In this document: one piece after another, positions 1 to 12,502 of the stretch
How the letters are laid out: every line of letters begins with the position of its first letter
Position numbering within the stretch: position 1 is the first letter of the stretch
Source of the DNA: Schistocephalus solidus
Lineage: Eukaryota; Platyhelminthes; Cestoda; Diphyllobothriidea; Diphyllobothriidae
Assembly: GCA_017591395.1 (NCBI GenBank)
Contig: WEDG01005135.1
Location: forward strand, 186,001 to 250,000
Reading direction: 5' to 3'
DNA length: 64,000 nucleotides
Made by a program: the position numbers and the translations under genes
Notes under the pieces: model-generated
The model's input: only the letters and a program-made list of their open reading frames with translations
What the model was told of the DNA's origin: nothing
The model's database searches: none

Positions 1-3000
1 CTCTTGGTTCTCACGCATGCTGACACAAACGATGAAGTCGGATTAATGTAGGTGAAATGGTGCAGTAGATGAGGTGACACCATCAATCTACAAGTAATTA
101 TTCGTTTGGGGCTAGAAAAAGCATTGGCCACACCACAAAACCGGCACTTGGATACAAATGCGCAACAGAGCATGTACATCTACTATTCGCAGGTTGCCCA
201 GCTATAATCCCTAGATTGCAATCTTCCAGTCTTTCATTCTATAACTTATTGGCGTTTTGGTAAGTTTTTTCTGCCAGTGCACAGAATTGCACTGGCACTT
301 ATCTTGGTATTTTTAGAGCAATAAAGTTAGGATTTTGGTGAAGGATTCAGCTAAATAAGCCCCTTCTAAGGCATTCTGATAGACCATGGTAATGTTTTTA
401 ACTGTCAGCTCCTCTAATGCACTTCACAGGATAAATCCATCTATGTGCTTTTACCTACCTGGCACCTTCACACTAGGTGAGTAAAATCAGACATTTTCTT
501 AAAGATGTACTTGCGCTCCATCTCCAAGTTGTAACTACAGCTTGTCACCGTTGAGCTATCTGGCAGTTGTTCATGGCTTATGAATTATGCCTCCCCCTAA
601 AGTAAATGTTTGTAATCGAAATATGCAGTTAAAGTTAGCATCATGGTGCCTGACTTCATGCATTGAGAGGTGTTAAAATTCTGCAGTAATAAACATTTTT
701 GTTCATTTATCGATGGGCATCCCTCCGGATTACCGGTAATATTCTTCTGACATATAGTGCTCCTCACGTGTGTCAGCCGGTTAAGTAAATTCAACAATCC
801 CATAACGTGTTCGTAGAAGCAAAATAAGTGTTCTTGCCTCATGTTTGACAGCACACGTTCAATTATGACAACATGGTTGTGTTAGCTTAATAAAACCTGA
901 ACCGAAATCTAGGGCAAAATCTCATTTAGTTTACTGGTGAAGCTCTACTCCTCTCTACTGAGAGTTACGCTTGTGCAGACGCATCTGAGGGCTCAGGAAG
1001 TCCACCGCTAAGAGTCTATGACACACAAGGCAGTCCAGAGTTCTGACCAAAACAGGAAAAAGAACAAGTTATGAACTTGACATCTGTGTGTCAGGAGGTC
1101 TCTTTGGGGTATTGACCGCCTCTAGGTAACTAGTGGTGGACATACAGTGAGTGAACGATCTCGTGCAAAGTTAAGTATATTTCTGAATCTTATCATATGC
1201 AGATACGTCCGGTTGACGGATTTGGGTACACGTCTACTCAGCCATCTGCAAAAAACCTCACTTGGTAAAAACGGACAAGCAAAGAATATGTAATTTCTAT
1301 TGATTTCTGCTGCGCTTATAAATTCAACTATGCTTTATATGAAACGTGCACAGAATATGCACTCTTGTGCTCAGTTGACAGCTTTAAATTTAAAATCTAG
1401 GAAATGCTTTCGTTTGTTTTTAAAAAAAATTTTTAATTATGAGATTTTTGAAGACTTTACAATGTTCATTCGAATAGCATCGCGTGCGTCATCTTAATAA
1501 TGTCTCTCAGGAAGTCCATAACACAGTCTACATCTAATGCAAATATTTGATACACCTACACAATACCTTCTAAATGATATATAGGAATGTATAATTTTCC
1601 TTCCCTGGAAACCATACAGGTTTTGTGCTGGAAATCCTAGATGTAAACGCGTCAGCAAATCGAAATTAAAAACATTTGCGAATTTAAAAATATTTTCGAA
1701 AATAAAATATACTTTTTCTTTAGGTATTACTTATGAAAAAGACTCGATTTGATACAAAATGACTACCAGAAAAATACATTTGATTACGCGTTTTACAATA
1801 TATATTTAACTGTATAAATACTTCAAAAAAACGATAAAAACAATGTAACCTGCTTAGGAGGATTTTTGTACCGAAGGCAGATCCTGCAGGCAGCCAAAGA
1901 GGCAAAGAATCCGAAGCCAACGTACTAGCATGTCAAAAATCTTCGCATAATGCTGCATTATGATTACATTTATAACCCGACATAAGCAATCTTTCCTAAT
2001 TAAAAACGCATTCGAGAATTTCAGTCAACTTTGCATGAGATCGGTCAGTCTTTGTAAGTAATTTGCGGTCACATTAATCTAATCAATGATAAGATTGCTG
2101 AGTTTAAAATGCAAAAGGAAAAAGCCGACTTCAAATCACTGAACAGCACCAAAAGTTAACTGTTACATTTTTAACTAGCTTCTTTGATACCAAAAGCTTC
2201 TCCAGCCTGTTTTGTAAAAGGCCAGTTGCAACCGATGATTATCTTGCCGAGTTCCTTTCAGTTGCAATGAAATTCAATCATATAAACTAAACTAATGGTG
2301 ATTAAAAAATGTTTGAAACCTATCTAACAGGTTTTCTTTCACAAACCATATAAAAGTTTAAGGGAACGAGGAGAAAGCAGCTTCAAACTTTGTAATGGTT
2401 TTTGGAAATTTAAAGGTATGACCTTGCTTTCGTCCACCCTACACTAGTTTTATTATTGCTCTGGTGAAAAAATAAAGTAAACTTTCTACCAATGACGCCT
2501 TCCTTCCCGAATTCAAATTGCTAACTATGGGTTGACGTTTGACTTTGGCGGCACCGACCGTGCTTATTCAACCGCGTAAATCGCTTTTGACGCAGATCTT
2601 CAGGCAGTTGCGTCTTGGCTTCCTAAATTCCTGCTGGTGAAAACTGCATCTGAAAAATGCAATCAATAGACCACACAATAATTGTTATTGTACTTTTAGA
2701 AAACTATGGCATCCCAATTCGCATCAAGTTTTTACAAGCTAATAAAATTATTTTCAGTCCAAAGACTCTGTTAGTGATTTTTTGATGATTGGTGTTTTCG
2801 AAATGAGGTACATTGTGTACATAAAAAACGATATGCTTCTATATTGCCGTAAAGTAAGGTAAAATTAGCACCAAAACTCAAGACACTGGTAGATTTTAGC
2901 ACAAGGTAATCCACGAAGTTTGTTTGCATATGTATGATATAACAGTAGTTTAACGTAAAATACAGCGTTTGTTAAGAAGAAGAACGAGGGAAAAATCTCG

Positions 3001-3640
3001 GAAACGTCATTTTTAGTGACCCAAAAGTTTTGGAATCTCTTTCTAACCCATCAGTGGAAACAGTTACATCGTGTTTCTCTCGAAAAACAATGAACAAAAG
3101 ATGATTTTGGTTTTAACGTCCGTCTTCCTCAATGAGAATTGTTGCAAGTGAGGCGGCAGCAGTCGAAAATAAATATTCGTTTAGGGAGCATTTAAAGCAA
3201 CGTGTCATTTAGCCCATTTAATCTTGCCCCTTCTATCACAATACGCCATGCATTTTTTACAGTAAAGGCCTAAAAAACCTAAACAAAATGATGTTTACTT
3301 TATTTTATCAATAAATTTAATCGCACACAATGTTTTTGACTGAATGTTTAAGAAACAGGCTAAAAACACCATCAGATATATAATGTTAAACATGTTTTCT
3401 AGCTTTAACTGCGGTTTGCATTGAACATTTTCCAATTTTTATACTTGCAGTTAATGTGGATGGTAAACATTTACCGGAAAAATGAATTTTCTCGGAACAG
3501 ATGAGTATTATTGTTGGCGTTTTGTAGGATTCGGCTACTGTCCATGCTCAAAGCATTTAAGTCCAACTAAGGATAAGAACTTCAAATATCAGGCCGAACT
3601 AGTCGGCCTTTAACTGATCGACGTTTCTCTCTTATTTTGC
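1..3640. other. AT-rich non-coding stretch
   Basis: I see no supported gene here. Open frames are short (85 codons at most) and are not flanked by convincing splice signals or recognisable motifs. No tandem repeat, RNA gene or transposon motif stands out. Confidence 0.6.
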
Positions 3641-3649
3641 TGTTTCAGC

Positions 3650-4239
3650 CATTTGAAGCCTGTAAATAAGGCCTGCACGGCCGCACCTCGTCACTCGAAC
3701 GAAGGAGGTTTTTAAGCCTCTTTTCTCTTCAAGTGTGTATGCCGAAGGTGTTGCCAGTTTACTCACTAGAGGCTGCAAGGCATGAACTAGCCCCGAGTCG
3801 CCAGATTCTGCTCATGTAGCCGGGTGCTTCTTTAAGTTTCCCTGGCAGTGTTGAAGTTCGCATCACTGCTACATACGTAGTAGGCAACTACCGAGGATGT
3901 TTCAGTAGGCGGCAATCTATGCCTAGGTCGCATCGCACACAGCGAAAAATTACAAACCGTGGTCGATTGGCTTTGCCAATGGCGGGGGTTTTAGCAGTCG
4001 AGAGATCCCCTTTGGAAAAAAATAGTCCTCCAGGTTTTGGATTACCGTTCGTTTACCCATCGTCTATTCAATTGGTGCTTGATTTGGTTGATAAATTAGC
4101 TTGGGTATCCAGCAGCTCGACCAAGGTCATCAAAGTATTGTTGGTCAGTATTTTCGTCAACTGGTGCGCTGCTCTTAGGAATAAAGTCCTGACACAGGAG
4201 ACTTCAGTGGGGAAAAAATGTAAACTTAGGCCAAAATAA
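3650..4239 (+). other. GC-richer patch with a splice-acceptor-like site and a 106-codon frame
   Basis: A good acceptor-like string (pyrimidine run ending GCTGTTTCAG) lies just before 3,650. One frame after it stays open for about 23 codons to a TAA near 3,718. A second frame, 3,919-4,239, is open for 106 codons and is Ser/Pro/Leu-rich with a basic start, but has no recognisable domain. The base composition is visibly richer in G+C than the flanks, which can mark either an exon or an old repeat. I cannot decide between these. No product is proposed. Confidence 0.2.
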
Positions 4240-5610
4240 GACATTTTAATGTCATCTAACTTAAATTATATATGGTCATGCTAATAATGCTAATATATTG
4301 GACATTGCTGCTCATTAGGATTTTCACATGGAGCATCACATTCATCGCCAATCTTACTGTGGATGATGAATTCGTCCTATATTAAAACGAATTGCGGAAA
4401 ATTTAAATTGACAAAGATACTGGCAGTCATAATAGTGAGAGACCTAGATGACTTGTTGATAAACAAAGCTGATTATTAAGTGCAGCACAGATCTGTTGGT
4501 TATCAGGACTTCAGATTAAAAACCTTCAAATGATTGCTTAAAAAATTGGGAGATGAATTTAATGCTTTCGATCATACTTCAGAATATCTATCAATTATCA
4601 CTGGTTCAACTCGGTGTTCTGGTGTTTATCAATGAAGTAAGATATCCCCTAAACAATACCCAGATTTTCAATCTGAGGTTTCATTTCATATTCATTTGTA
4701 GGAATACGGTGACAGGCATACATTAATAAAATTACTTCAGCTAAAGTGCCAAATTATACAAAACTCAACATTTCCTACCACTAGGCAACCTGCTGGAAAC
4801 TCTAACAAGTTATTTCTTTAAAAACATATTAGAACGCACTGTTTGACCATAAAGTGAAGTGGTTCTATTAAATTTAAAATTGTTAATAAATGCATTTTCG
4901 ATTTATTGAAAATTTAAAGGTGTATTTTTATACTTTGATAATGCAAATGTATGCAAAAGGGCACATCCACAATATATCGAAGGTGGAAATTTAGCTCCAT
5001 CTTAAATGTCAATGCGATTTCTGATAGGAGACTAAAAGACATAGAGGTATTTATTACAATATTTTCACCGCGAAAAACGTTTTCTGTTCCTTTTCTTCAA
5101 TTATAGGCCTATACTTTATAAAAAAACTAAAGTTATAAAAGGTCTTTTTTGAAATAAGCAAACCTCATGTTAATGCTTATATATTATGGAACTTATTCAC
5201 AGGTACAAGCTAAAAGCCCAGTAACATGTTTCACCGACATTCTGATGCTGCATGGCACAGTTAAGAAGATTTCTGCTAATTGCTGGTGCCCAAAGCATTC
5301 CATGTGCACTTTCTAATAGATACTGCGGTTTTAAGGAACTAACAAAACCTAAAAAATCACGTTGGTAATTATTTTCGAGAGTGCAATGTTTATGCTTATT
5401 TTGACGTCCCAGGTCTACCAAGATTCCTTTGTTAAACTTTAAAGGAACGAATCACACATTTTGTGGTAAAAAAGATTGCCACCAACATCATTGCTTACCG
5501 CTGGCCATAAAACATTATAAATTGTTGGTTATACAATTCTTCAAGTAGAAAATATTCCCTTACTTAGTGCAAATATTGCTGCACGCATTCGTGCATAAAA
5601 ACGTATAGGG
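4240..5610. other. AT-rich non-coding stretch
   Basis: Nothing supported. One 74-codon minus-strand frame (5,197-5,421) has no motif or splice context. Confidence 0.5.
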
Positions 5611-5615
5611 ATGTC

Positions 5616-5718
5616 TTGTATGGCCGCCTAAACAGGACACGGGAAAAATAACTGCCCCGCCTACCTAAAATAGATGGCCATACAGTAAGTTTTAGGGAGA
5701 GTAATTATTCCTGTGTCT
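5616..5718. repeat. Short imperfect fold-back
   Basis: A segment starting GACACGGGAAAAATAACT (about 5,636) is matched on the opposite strand by AGTAATTATTCCTGTGTC (about 5,701). A nested pair, GTATGGCC and GGCCATAC, lies between. The arms could fold into a hairpin of roughly 100 bases. It sits directly beside the CCCTAA-like tract. No transposase is nearby, so it could be a small non-autonomous fold-back element or chance. Confidence 0.4.
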
Positions 5719-5885
5719 TAACGTTAACACTAACCCTGACATAAAACTAAACCATCACCTTAATCATAACCCTAGCCCTTCTCTTAGTCTAAACACCAGT
5801 TAACATCCTGAAACATTTAATTCTTAGTCTAATTATGACCCTCAACCTGAAGCTTAAACCTTGCCCCTAAACTTCACTTTTACAT
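5718..5885 (+). repeat. Degenerate CCCTAA-like (telomere-type) tract
   Basis: The + strand repeatedly shows variants of CTAACCCT, CATAACCCTAGCCC, CTAAACACC and CCCTAAAC with almost no G runs, as expected of a decayed interstitial array of the metazoan telomere unit (TTAGGG on the other strand). It is too degenerate to count units. A simple C/A-rich sequence of other origin is possible. Confidence 0.4.
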
Positions 5886-8800
5886 TCGTCTCAATCCTTA
5901 ACATAATGTTTTTAAAATTTAGTGCTAAACCACATGTATTGGGGGCGCTTCCTATTCCCCATTCCAGTTTACTTGTCCAAACAAGGCATTCCTTCCAAAA
6001 GCACATTTCAGGTTTAGACGGAAAATTCAATCTGTATGGATAGCAGTCTGCAATACTTTCAACATTCCTTTTACTCCGCAATGCTCCTGGCCATGCGGTG
6101 AAGCGCCAGCAATATTACAACGTTTTTATCATATTTTTGCTATGCTTAAAGGAACAACTTGCTGATATAATAATCACACATTTGGAGCCTTTTTCATTTT
6201 CTGACCTGCGCATACTACTAGGAGAAGTTTGGGGCAAGCAAAAGGAATTCCACATTGACGAACGAAAAGGAGAAACTTAAAAAAATTCTTAGAGAAGAGC
6301 GCAAGGGTGACTGAGGGTTTTTAATCAGCGCATTTTTTGCCGAATCGGTAAGGACGAACCGAAAGTCTCCACGTTTACTAATACTCAACCGCCTAAGAAA
6401 GCTAAATTAAGCCACGTTACAATGGGTGACTTACACAATTGTATTTCTTTAAAAGCAGGTCCAAAGTGAAATTTCAATAAAGGCATGCGTAAACTTGTCT
6501 TCCTTGTCGTTTTAGGAGCAACTTCAGATCACTGTGATAGCAGGTTGAGGGCAGAGGGCGGGAGTACAATGAAATGCATTTGGAACGTGCACGTATGTAG
6601 TCATTTCACTTTTAAAGAAAAACATTAGTTAACCTTAAAATGCGTGCACTCTTACGGTTTAAAAGTTTTTTTGTTGATTGGAATGTGAAATTTGCCATTT
6701 ACTCTATCATTTTCTGGGAGCGAGCTGAATTTCAATTATCAACCACATCGGCAACCATAGAGCATTTTCATTTTGCCAACTTTCATGACCCAAAACCTGT
6801 TTTAGCAGTGCTTTCGAACATAATTAGTGTTTCTTTGCGTTCTTGCAAGAAGCTTTACGTATCTTTTTCTTCTATGAGCTCCTTTCAGTATGGCAATATC
6901 TGAATATAGGCTTATAAGAACAAATTGACTTATGCCTTGTTTCTTTATTAAAAAATTGTGAAAGGTGGTGTTAATCATGAAATACGGAGCTATGGTACCT
7001 TCAGAATACTTTGCTGGTTAGTATTTTAACTTAAAGTAGTTTGAAAGGCAATTCAGACGCATCGATATGCAAAGATTCTTAAAGTATAACAGATAGTTGC
7101 TTTTTAAATAAAAATACATCTACCCACGCTCATACATAATGCTCATTACATATGAGTGATACATAGTGCATACTTTTTTATAGAATTCTAGTCGTAGTAT
7201 CAATTAAACTTCAAGATGCTACACGTTTACTCAAGGAACTATTATAAAATTTCCGATACGACCTCTGCTATATAAAAATATATAAACTTATCACAAATTA
7301 AATTTGAAAACTATAACTTGGGTATGATTTTGGTTATATTGAAGGTAAATAGAACGTTATATGTTTAAATGCATGTACGATTATTATAAAATAATTCAGA
7401 AATTGCTAAGAGCTTTATACTATTAAAGATATAAGTTTGGCTGATGAAATATTCGGCAGAATAAAAGCCGTTAAAGAAGGCGTAAACCAAAAGAATGGTA
7501 TTGAAATCGTTTTGACAAATATATAATGCTTTAGACGCTCACGAACGTTTGCTCGAAAGTGATGTAACTAGAATGTGCTCACCTTTAAAATCATCACCTT
7601 TTACTGTAATATGAAAAGATGCCTATACAAAAAGACAACTTCTTGGCTTTTTCAAATATTCTTCTTTGATAATTTTCGGTGACCAATATTTTGAAATCAT
7701 TTAACCATATATTACTAATAAAAACAATAAACCGGACGTTCTGGTAATATGTAATGTCTTAGCCTCCAAATATTGTAATGTCCGGGCAGACTTGTTGATT
7801 TGTGGAGCATTTTAACAGCTAAATGTCAATATAAACTAGGAAATCTCTGTAACCTAAAGAAAATATATCCATAATTTGCATTTCGTTGTTTTCAGATAAG
7901 CCAACGCTAAATCTTAACCACAAAACTACTTGGCTTGATTGACGCTTCTCATTTTACCTTTCGGATTTTGCCATTTAAGCGTTGTTACTAGGTATGCAAA
8001 CGTGATGCAGCAAAAATACCAAAGAAAGCCAAAAAAGTAATCATTCATGAAAAACTTAATTCAATTGGCATGGCAGTCTATTGGTACGATTTGAATCACC
8101 ATCAAAAACGCGTTTTTCTGTTAATGACGTCTGGTTCTCGCTTTGAAATACTTTAGCTACTATAAATGTGAGAATATCTCGCAAGCTTCTACGGCTTGGT
8201 GCGTACCAGCGACTGAGATCTTCTGCACTATTTTTCCATAGCAATTAGTGTAGGACATAAAAAGAAGGACAACACTGCATTATAGCAAATGTTTTCAATT
8301 TTGGAATGTAAATCTTCTCACAAACGATTTATTTAAAATAAAGAATTAAAGTAAAAATTACATACACAAGAAGAAAACCAAATCCTGAAAGCCATGTTAC
8401 TGTAATTGAACGGTAGGTTTAAGGATTGTGCTTTCAAAGAAATCAAATCTTATTTGCCACAGCGCCTCCATGGCAATTTTTAAAGGGATTTAATTGTTTT
8501 ATGATAAAAATATGCGAATAAACTCGAGCAATGGTAACCTCTTCTGGGCATATAAACCTCGGCCCTTCTTTGACTTGCCGTTTTTTCTATATTTTTTAAA
8601 CAAAATTGAAATATACCTTTTTGTGTCTACTATCTGCAGTTGGTTTTTTCGTCTAAGTCAGTATATAATAACGAATGAAAGTTTAATACGCTAAAATGAA
8701 AGCTGTTTACAAAGTGGTTTCGATTGTTTTCCTACGAATTCTGGCTATTACATCACGCAACACTTCTTATCCAAAAGGGTGACATTTTAGAAAGCAGCAA

Positions 8801-9429
8801 ATTCTCATGGTTTTTTAAACAAAAGTTGAAATTTAAGGTTCCGTCTGTGTCATCAGGGACAGATTTTTAAATAGTAAGATGGAACAATAAGTTCTTTATT
8901 TAAATAAAAGGATGCGAGGTTTCGTGTCTAATTTTCGTAATTCAGACATTTTCTTATTTTTTAGATTTTATTTCAAGATCTTGCTTTAGAAAATCCCGCT
9001 ACTCTTTTGTCTTTTTAAGGTGTCCCTTTTCCGTCTTTTCTACGAATCGCCGATTCCATTAGTAGAGAAAACATAAGGCAAAAAAAGACATTTTAATTAA
9101 ATACCCTGATTATAGGACTGAGGCAGCAACACAGCCAGAGCATCCTAATCACAGCACTCAAATATGCTTTTTGGGACATCTTGGATTGGATTTAAATTCT
9201 CTTGCTTTTGTTTAAAGTTTCTCTTCCAGGAGATAACTCGGCCATACCGTATAGTGTTTTCATTAAAATTCCCTGATATCTCTTAGTGAGCTTGGATAAT
9301 TGCTTGCCATGTTGCAATTACAACATAAACACATCAGAATCATCTGCTGGTTGTGTCAGTTCTCTAGTGAATTTTATTCAAGGCTAAAAACTGATGCTCC
9401 TTCAGTTCAGTAAATTTAATTTCGAATAC
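5886..9429. other. AT-rich non-coding stretch
   Basis: No supported gene. The longest frames are 87 codons (6,640-6,903, +) and 66 codons; neither has motifs. No repeat related to other parts of the window was noticed. Confidence 0.5.
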
Positions 9430-11510
9430 AAATCGTCTTTAGAACTATTTCAGTATCGTCAAACAATTTAAGATAAACCATTAAATAACGTACAGAGGTT
9501 AGGAATATGAATTTTTTAAATATACTTGCAAATGAAATAATTGACAAATAGGACATTTTCCATGAAAGCCCTTCCTGCTTCTCAACATTTAATCACGGAT
9601 ATATCCACTCTCATAGTTATTGCACTTGATAGCGTTATCAAATTGTGAATCGTATGCCTATAGATTTTGGAAAAGTCAAAATTAAGTAATAACCAAATAA
9701 AGCATGGTCTGTTTCGTATAAATACAAAAAGGTGAAGTCCAGGCGGCATGTTGGAGGAAACAGATTCTACAGTTTAAAAACAAAAAACGTATGTGCTTGA
9801 TGTAGGCAGGATAAATATAGCTAAGCAATCAGAGCATCATGCAATTATCAGTTTTGTCGAGAATTTTTGTCTGTCGTACAAAGAAGTGTTTGGATTCCGT
9901 CGACCAAGCTGCGCCCTCAGAGTTGGTATGATTTCACTTTACTATATATGCGTTTATGTAAATCTGCGTCCAGAGCGATATATCAGTCTCTCCGGCGTAG
10001 CAGCTCTGCACACGACTGAACCAGATTCGACTGGGACTTCTGGGATGACAGGGAGTCACTCGTCCTCAGTATTCGATGCCATACCCTAGCATTCCATCTG
10101 TCTGACTCCCAAGCTTCAAGTGGCATTGAAGGATGGCTGTTAGGTTTTGCATTTATCGCGAACTCTGTCGATTCTTTTAGGTTTTTGGTTGCAAAACAAC
10201 AATTTACCTTCCATTGCTAAAAACGTTCCCTTCTGCCTTAGGGCTCACTCAGGATTTCCGCGAGCAATCACACAGCGACTAGTATTATAGGAAGATGAAA
10301 ATTGCTGCCAGAAATAAGGGAGAATGGAATGTCAATTTCCGGCTAATTAGCCATTATCAGCCAGTCATACCCAACCATAGGTTTTGCACAATCCGAGATG
10401 CACCATTAATCGTAAGAATTCCAATAAAATGATCACGGGTTTGAGCCTCTGTTAGTGCATCGCATGAAGCTGAGTATAGCTGACTGATGACGACTAATTA
10501 GCGAGAAATGGCCAATTAGCCTAACGTGTCTTTGTTGGCAATGTTCAATTGCTTTCTTGTAAGTATTGCTACAACTGGATTTACACTTTTCTGAGTTTTT
10601 TCGGTTTCTTATGACAACCTAAAGAGCAAAGCGAAACGTTAAACAAGATAAATCTTTGTTCCGGCAATCGCATATCCAACATCAAAACACCTAGCATATG
10701 TCAATTTCCTTGGGCTTCAAATTTTCCTTTAATTTCCGTTTCGCTAAACTGCAGTCTGTTAATGCAAGAAAATAATATTGATTTTTCCTTTTTAATATTT
10801 TGCATAGTAAGAGGAAATGAGCAGGTGAGATTAGCCTCCATTTTACCTTGTTATTTACCGTTTTTTATCTTTGGCCACTAGTCAGTTTTGCATTTAACGG
10901 TAGCCTTTTTCAAAATCTCCTAAACCTCAAGGAAAATAGGCCTTAACCATTCAAAAACGTCGTATTTATTTACCATACTGACGCATGGGTAATAGGTTGA
11001 CCATTTTTCTTGTATAGGAATTCACTTTTAACCCACTTTGTTTAATTATCGGTGAAATTACTGCACGAACGCGGTTCAAATCCCCCAGAAAAAATCGTTT
11101 CAAGATTGGTCAGAAAATTACTGTGAATATCTGAGCTTAAATCCACGAAATGCAGCTGAATAGCATGAAATATTCAAATGGCCTACAAGCAGTCAGTATT
11201 ATCCAAGCATTTACTTAGCATACTGACAAAAGCAGCTAAAGTCGGGGATATTTACAGAGGAGCGATGTAAGGTAGCGAAACAATGCCGGTTAAACATGCG
11301 TATTTGGGCTTTAAGTTAGTAACTATGCCTAATACTAACTGCCTGTTGGCAACTTTCAAATATTGCGCATGATTTGGCAGTACCTGAAGGATTTCAGCAC
11401 CATTATTCATATCGAATTTTTAGACCAAGCCTGATCATGTCTGTTCTGAAAGACTTTCTCAGAATTCGCACATTATTTTTTCGCGAATTAAAAATCATGA
11501 TTGAAATTGT
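9430..11510 (+). repeat. Long dispersed repeat, copy A
   Basis: This stretch aligns by eye, in the same order and orientation, with 44,985-47,165. Shared landmarks are a CAGAGGTTA block near 9,493 and 45,045, GTCGACCAAGCTG / ATCGACCAAGCTG near 9,898 and 45,433, CTTCAAGTGGCAT near 10,114 and 45,645, an internal tRNA-like/hammerhead element, and ATATTCATATCGAAT near the end (the 11.4 kb copy is slightly shorter). The copies are clearly diverged. A 98-codon frame (9,793-10,089) lies inside but is not conserved as a protein in copy B. The 3' part also matches copy C at 57.34 kb. No transposase or RT is encoded within the repeat. It stops just before decayed PLE sequence. It may be a non-autonomous element or the untranslated part of a retroelement. 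Confidence 0.7.
10296..10545. mobile_element. tRNA-like short element with inverted hammerhead-like arms (copy in repeat A)
   Basis: The left arm reads, on the minus strand, CTGATAA at 10,354-10,360, a 14-base hairpin (GGCT, AATT loop, AGCC) and GAAA at 10,336-10,339. The right arm reads, on the plus strand, CTGATGA at 10,484-10,490, 14 bases, and GAAA at 10,505-10,508. The inverted repeat extends outwards to ATTGCTGCCAG on the left and TGTTGGCAAT on the right. Between the arms lies a degenerate internal promoter-like string (GGGTTTGAGCCT, close to a tRNA B box). The same element sits at the same relative place in copy B, so it predates duplication of the larger repeat or is part of it. Confidence 0.6.
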
Positions 11511-11534
11511 ATTTAAAAACTTGTTTTCGTCTAA

Positions 11535-12502
11535 TCCATGGACAAATTTTCAAAATATTATGGGCACTATGTTAATGATATCTTTGCGGTTGCATCTGAA
11601 CAAAAAGACATTTCAGCTCTAATGGATACCATAAATCAGGCGTATCCGTCAATCAAATTTACACTGGAAGAGGCATAATCCGGATCGCTCCCTTTGCTAG
11701 ACGTGCTTCCGAGTAGAAGGCCTGACGGGAGTATTCGATGAAGTGTCTATCGTATGAAGACATGGTCCGGACAAATCACACACTTTAAGAATTATGTACC
11801 ACTGAACGTTAAGCGTAATTCAGTGCGCTGTCTGGCACAAAGGGCGAAAAGGATCTGCTTAGCCTGAAAGCATTGACAAAAAGATCAACGTTGTAGAAAT
11901 ATATTTTCGACAGAATGGATAACCAGATTGATTTATTGCTAAGAATATGACTGAAAAACCACCAAACCTGCTGGTGCTTATGGCAAACAAAAAAACAACT
12001 ATTCATTAGGGTGCCATTTCATGGGAACGCAGAAAGTGAACTGTAACGAAAGCACCTAAGCAAAGCTGTTTCATGAATTTTTACAGCAGCTGATGCCATG
12101 TGCTGTTTTCGAATACTCTTATCCTATACGGAGGCGGCAAGGAAAATCTTCCAGCCCAGACCACCTCAATGTGCATTTATTATTTCACCTGCTCCTGTGG
12201 GCAGAATATTTTGGTCGCACTAGCTGGCATTTGTCCAAAAGAGTACGAGAAAACCTTTCAGCATGTTAAGGAAAGGGGCAAATAAAGAACATAAAGATTT
12301 TTATATTTGCGCATATGGAAGACAAAGGCCATCGTGTAAATGCCAAAGATGCCTTCCGGGTAATTTACAAGATCCCCTCACAGTATTGAAATTTTTTGGA
12401 CAGTGTCTGTTGGCTACGGCAGAAATAGCTGCAATCAGGCCAGGAAAACCGGTCCTGTGCGATCGAAAGAACTTTATACAGGCACAAAAATTACCGTGGT
12501 CA
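11535..12502 (+). pseudogene. Decayed Penelope-like element: RT end, connector and GIY-YIG endonuclease
   Basis: This is the remnant of a Penelope-like retroelement polyprotein, whose reverse transcriptase and GIY-YIG nuclease copy the element into new sites. The RT catalytic box is at 11,568-11,579, reading Tyr-Val-Asn-Asp instead of YVDD, so the first catalytic Asp is lost. It is followed in frame by a stretch ending INQAYPSIKFTLEEA, then a stop. The connector continues with LPLLDV and RPDGSIR, a second stop, then SVYR and a VKRNSVRCLAQRAKRIC block near 11,800-11,865. The nuclease start, SMCIYYFTCSCG, is near 12,165-12,201. AHMEDKGHRVN follows near 12,311, and the C-terminal KPVLCDRKNFIQAQKLPW ends near 12,502 in another frame. 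Several frameshifts and stops show it is dead. The TSMCIYYFTCSCG style differs from the other PLEs here, so it is a separate lineage. Upstream RT motifs are missing; copy A of the long repeat abuts instead. Confidence 0.85.

Noticed and set aside
10600..10640. Another hammerhead-like string (TTATGACAACC...CGAAACG, also in copy B near 46,150)
   Set aside because: The first box is imperfect in both copies (CTTATGA, GTGATGA) and the spacer has no convincing helix II.
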